Source: Silene latifolia
Lineage: Eukaryota; Streptophyta; Magnoliopsida; Caryophyllales; Caryophyllaceae
Length of the DNA: 64,000 nucleotides
Reading direction: 5' to 3'
Assembly (NCBI RefSeq): GCF_048544455.1
Contig: NC_133538.1
Span: forward strand, 24,819,469-24,883,468
The position numbers and the translations under genes were made by a program. Position 1 is the stretch's first letter. Each line of letters begins with the position of its first letter. The notes under the pieces are model-generated. The model did not search any database and was not told the origin of the DNA. It saw only the letters and a program-made list of their open reading frames with translations. Positions 63,354 to 64,000 of the stretch are shown piece after piece.

Positions 63354-64000
63354 TGATACGTGCATATTCTATACACTTTATTTGCAAGTTTGGCACGTAT
63401 TTCCATGCATAATTGTTAGCTTAAGGCTACTATTTCTCCCGAAAGGGTTTACTTTGCATTTTCTATGATTTATTGTAGGAATGAGTGGAAGTAGGCTAAA
63501 TCAAGCCTTAATCGTCCTCCGGAGGCAGCTTTTGGGAAGCTTTGAAGAAGGGAGCTCGGATTCAACCACCTCGGGATGCGTGCTTGGAGTAAAGAGCTGA
63601 TTTGAAGAGAGAAAGAAGCCACTACACACTCGATCCGATCGATCGACCATGCCGCATGATCGATCGACTGTTGAAGTACAGCAGCTCTCGTTTGAAGTGA
63701 CCAGTCGATCGACCATGCTGATCAGTCGATCGACCAGTCTGCGAGCTGGGATTAATTCTTCGTGTTAGACTTTTAAAAGCCCAATTTGTAATTAACTTTT
63801 GGCATCGCTTATCAGTAGAACGCAGCGAGACTTTTAGGTTATGCTTTTCATTACTGAAGAACTTAGTTTTAGATCTAGCTTTGGGAACGGAAAACCCGGA
63901 ATTCAATTACGTTGTTCATCACTTTAATTAGTAAGTTTTTATGCAAATTCTTTCTTCCTTAATTTGCTGTTATTTCAATTCTTGTTTTTACCAATTTAAT
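63354..64000 (+). mobile_element. R9: start of an R4-like LTR
   Basis: TGATACGTGCAT is the same start as the minus-strand LTR of R4, and short blocks (GCACGTATTTC, GTAGGAATG or GCAGGAATG, AATCAAGCCTT) keep the same order. It is nested in R8 and runs off the window. The ORFs at 63501-63906 on the minus strand are shadows of the palindrome cluster. Confidence 0.7.
63637..63735. repeat. Two palindrome pairs in the R9 LTR
   Basis: TCGATCGA-type 12-mers start at 63637, 63658, 63703 and 63724. Both pairs have a 21-bp step and pairs are 66 bp apart. Confidence 0.9.

Overview
This window is nuclear plant DNA made almost entirely of nested Ty3/gypsy LTR retrotransposons. I see no convincing host gene, tRNA, rRNA or CRISPR array. 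The primer-binding sites match plant tRNA-Asp and tRNA-Arg, the domain orders are those of the Athila and Tat/Ogre lineages, and a Stowaway-like MITE is present, so a eudicot is most likely. The style of one element (Tat lineage with amplified tandem repeats, Retand-like) recalls Caryophyllales such as Silene, but the species cannot be fixed from sequence alone.

Layout. R1 (1-520, minus) is the edge of an LTR running off the left side. R2 (minus) is an old Athila-type element that acts as the host. Its pieces lie at 521-3499, 12001-13641, 19932-21047 and 62757-62883. R3 (3500-11995, plus, target duplication ATTAG) is an Athila-type element with gag-protease but no polymerase. R4 (13642-19926, minus, AGAAC) is a related element reduced to a zinc knuckle and one further ORF. 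R5 (21048-62751, plus, GTTCT) is a Tat/Ogre element with decayed gag-pro-RT-RNaseH-aRNaseH-integrase, an antisense gene with its own TATA box, and three tandem arrays. Its 3' LTR is split twice: by R6 (39011-48916, minus, GGTAT), a decayed Tat element that also has an antisense gene, and by R7 (49328-61910, plus, CTTTC), a gag-only Tat element. A 314-bp MITE sits in the 5' LTR of R7. R8 (62884-63353) and R9 (63354-64000), two further Athila-style LTRs nested one in the other, close the window.

How the parts relate. Only R5 and R6 ever had a polymerase and both are visibly broken. R2, R3, R4 and R7 keep LTR ends, primer-binding sites and purine tracts but no pol, so they would have needed enzymes from elsewhere.

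The most striking signal is not a gene. R1, R3, R4, R8 and R9 carry clusters of 12-14-bp palindromes with TCGATCGA-type cores. They come in pairs whose starts are 20-23 bp apart, nearly always 20-21, and the pairs recur at a spacing specific to each family (about 51 bp in R4, about 71 bp in R3 and R8). The spacer sequences are unrelated. In LTRs the clusters lie just upstream of the TATA box, but they also occur inside ORFs and 3' regions, and in R8 one pair has swapped its core to a TCTATAGA type while keeping the spacing. A second signal is a hairpin with compensatory arm changes, present four times in the 3' regions of the two Tat elements R5 and R7.
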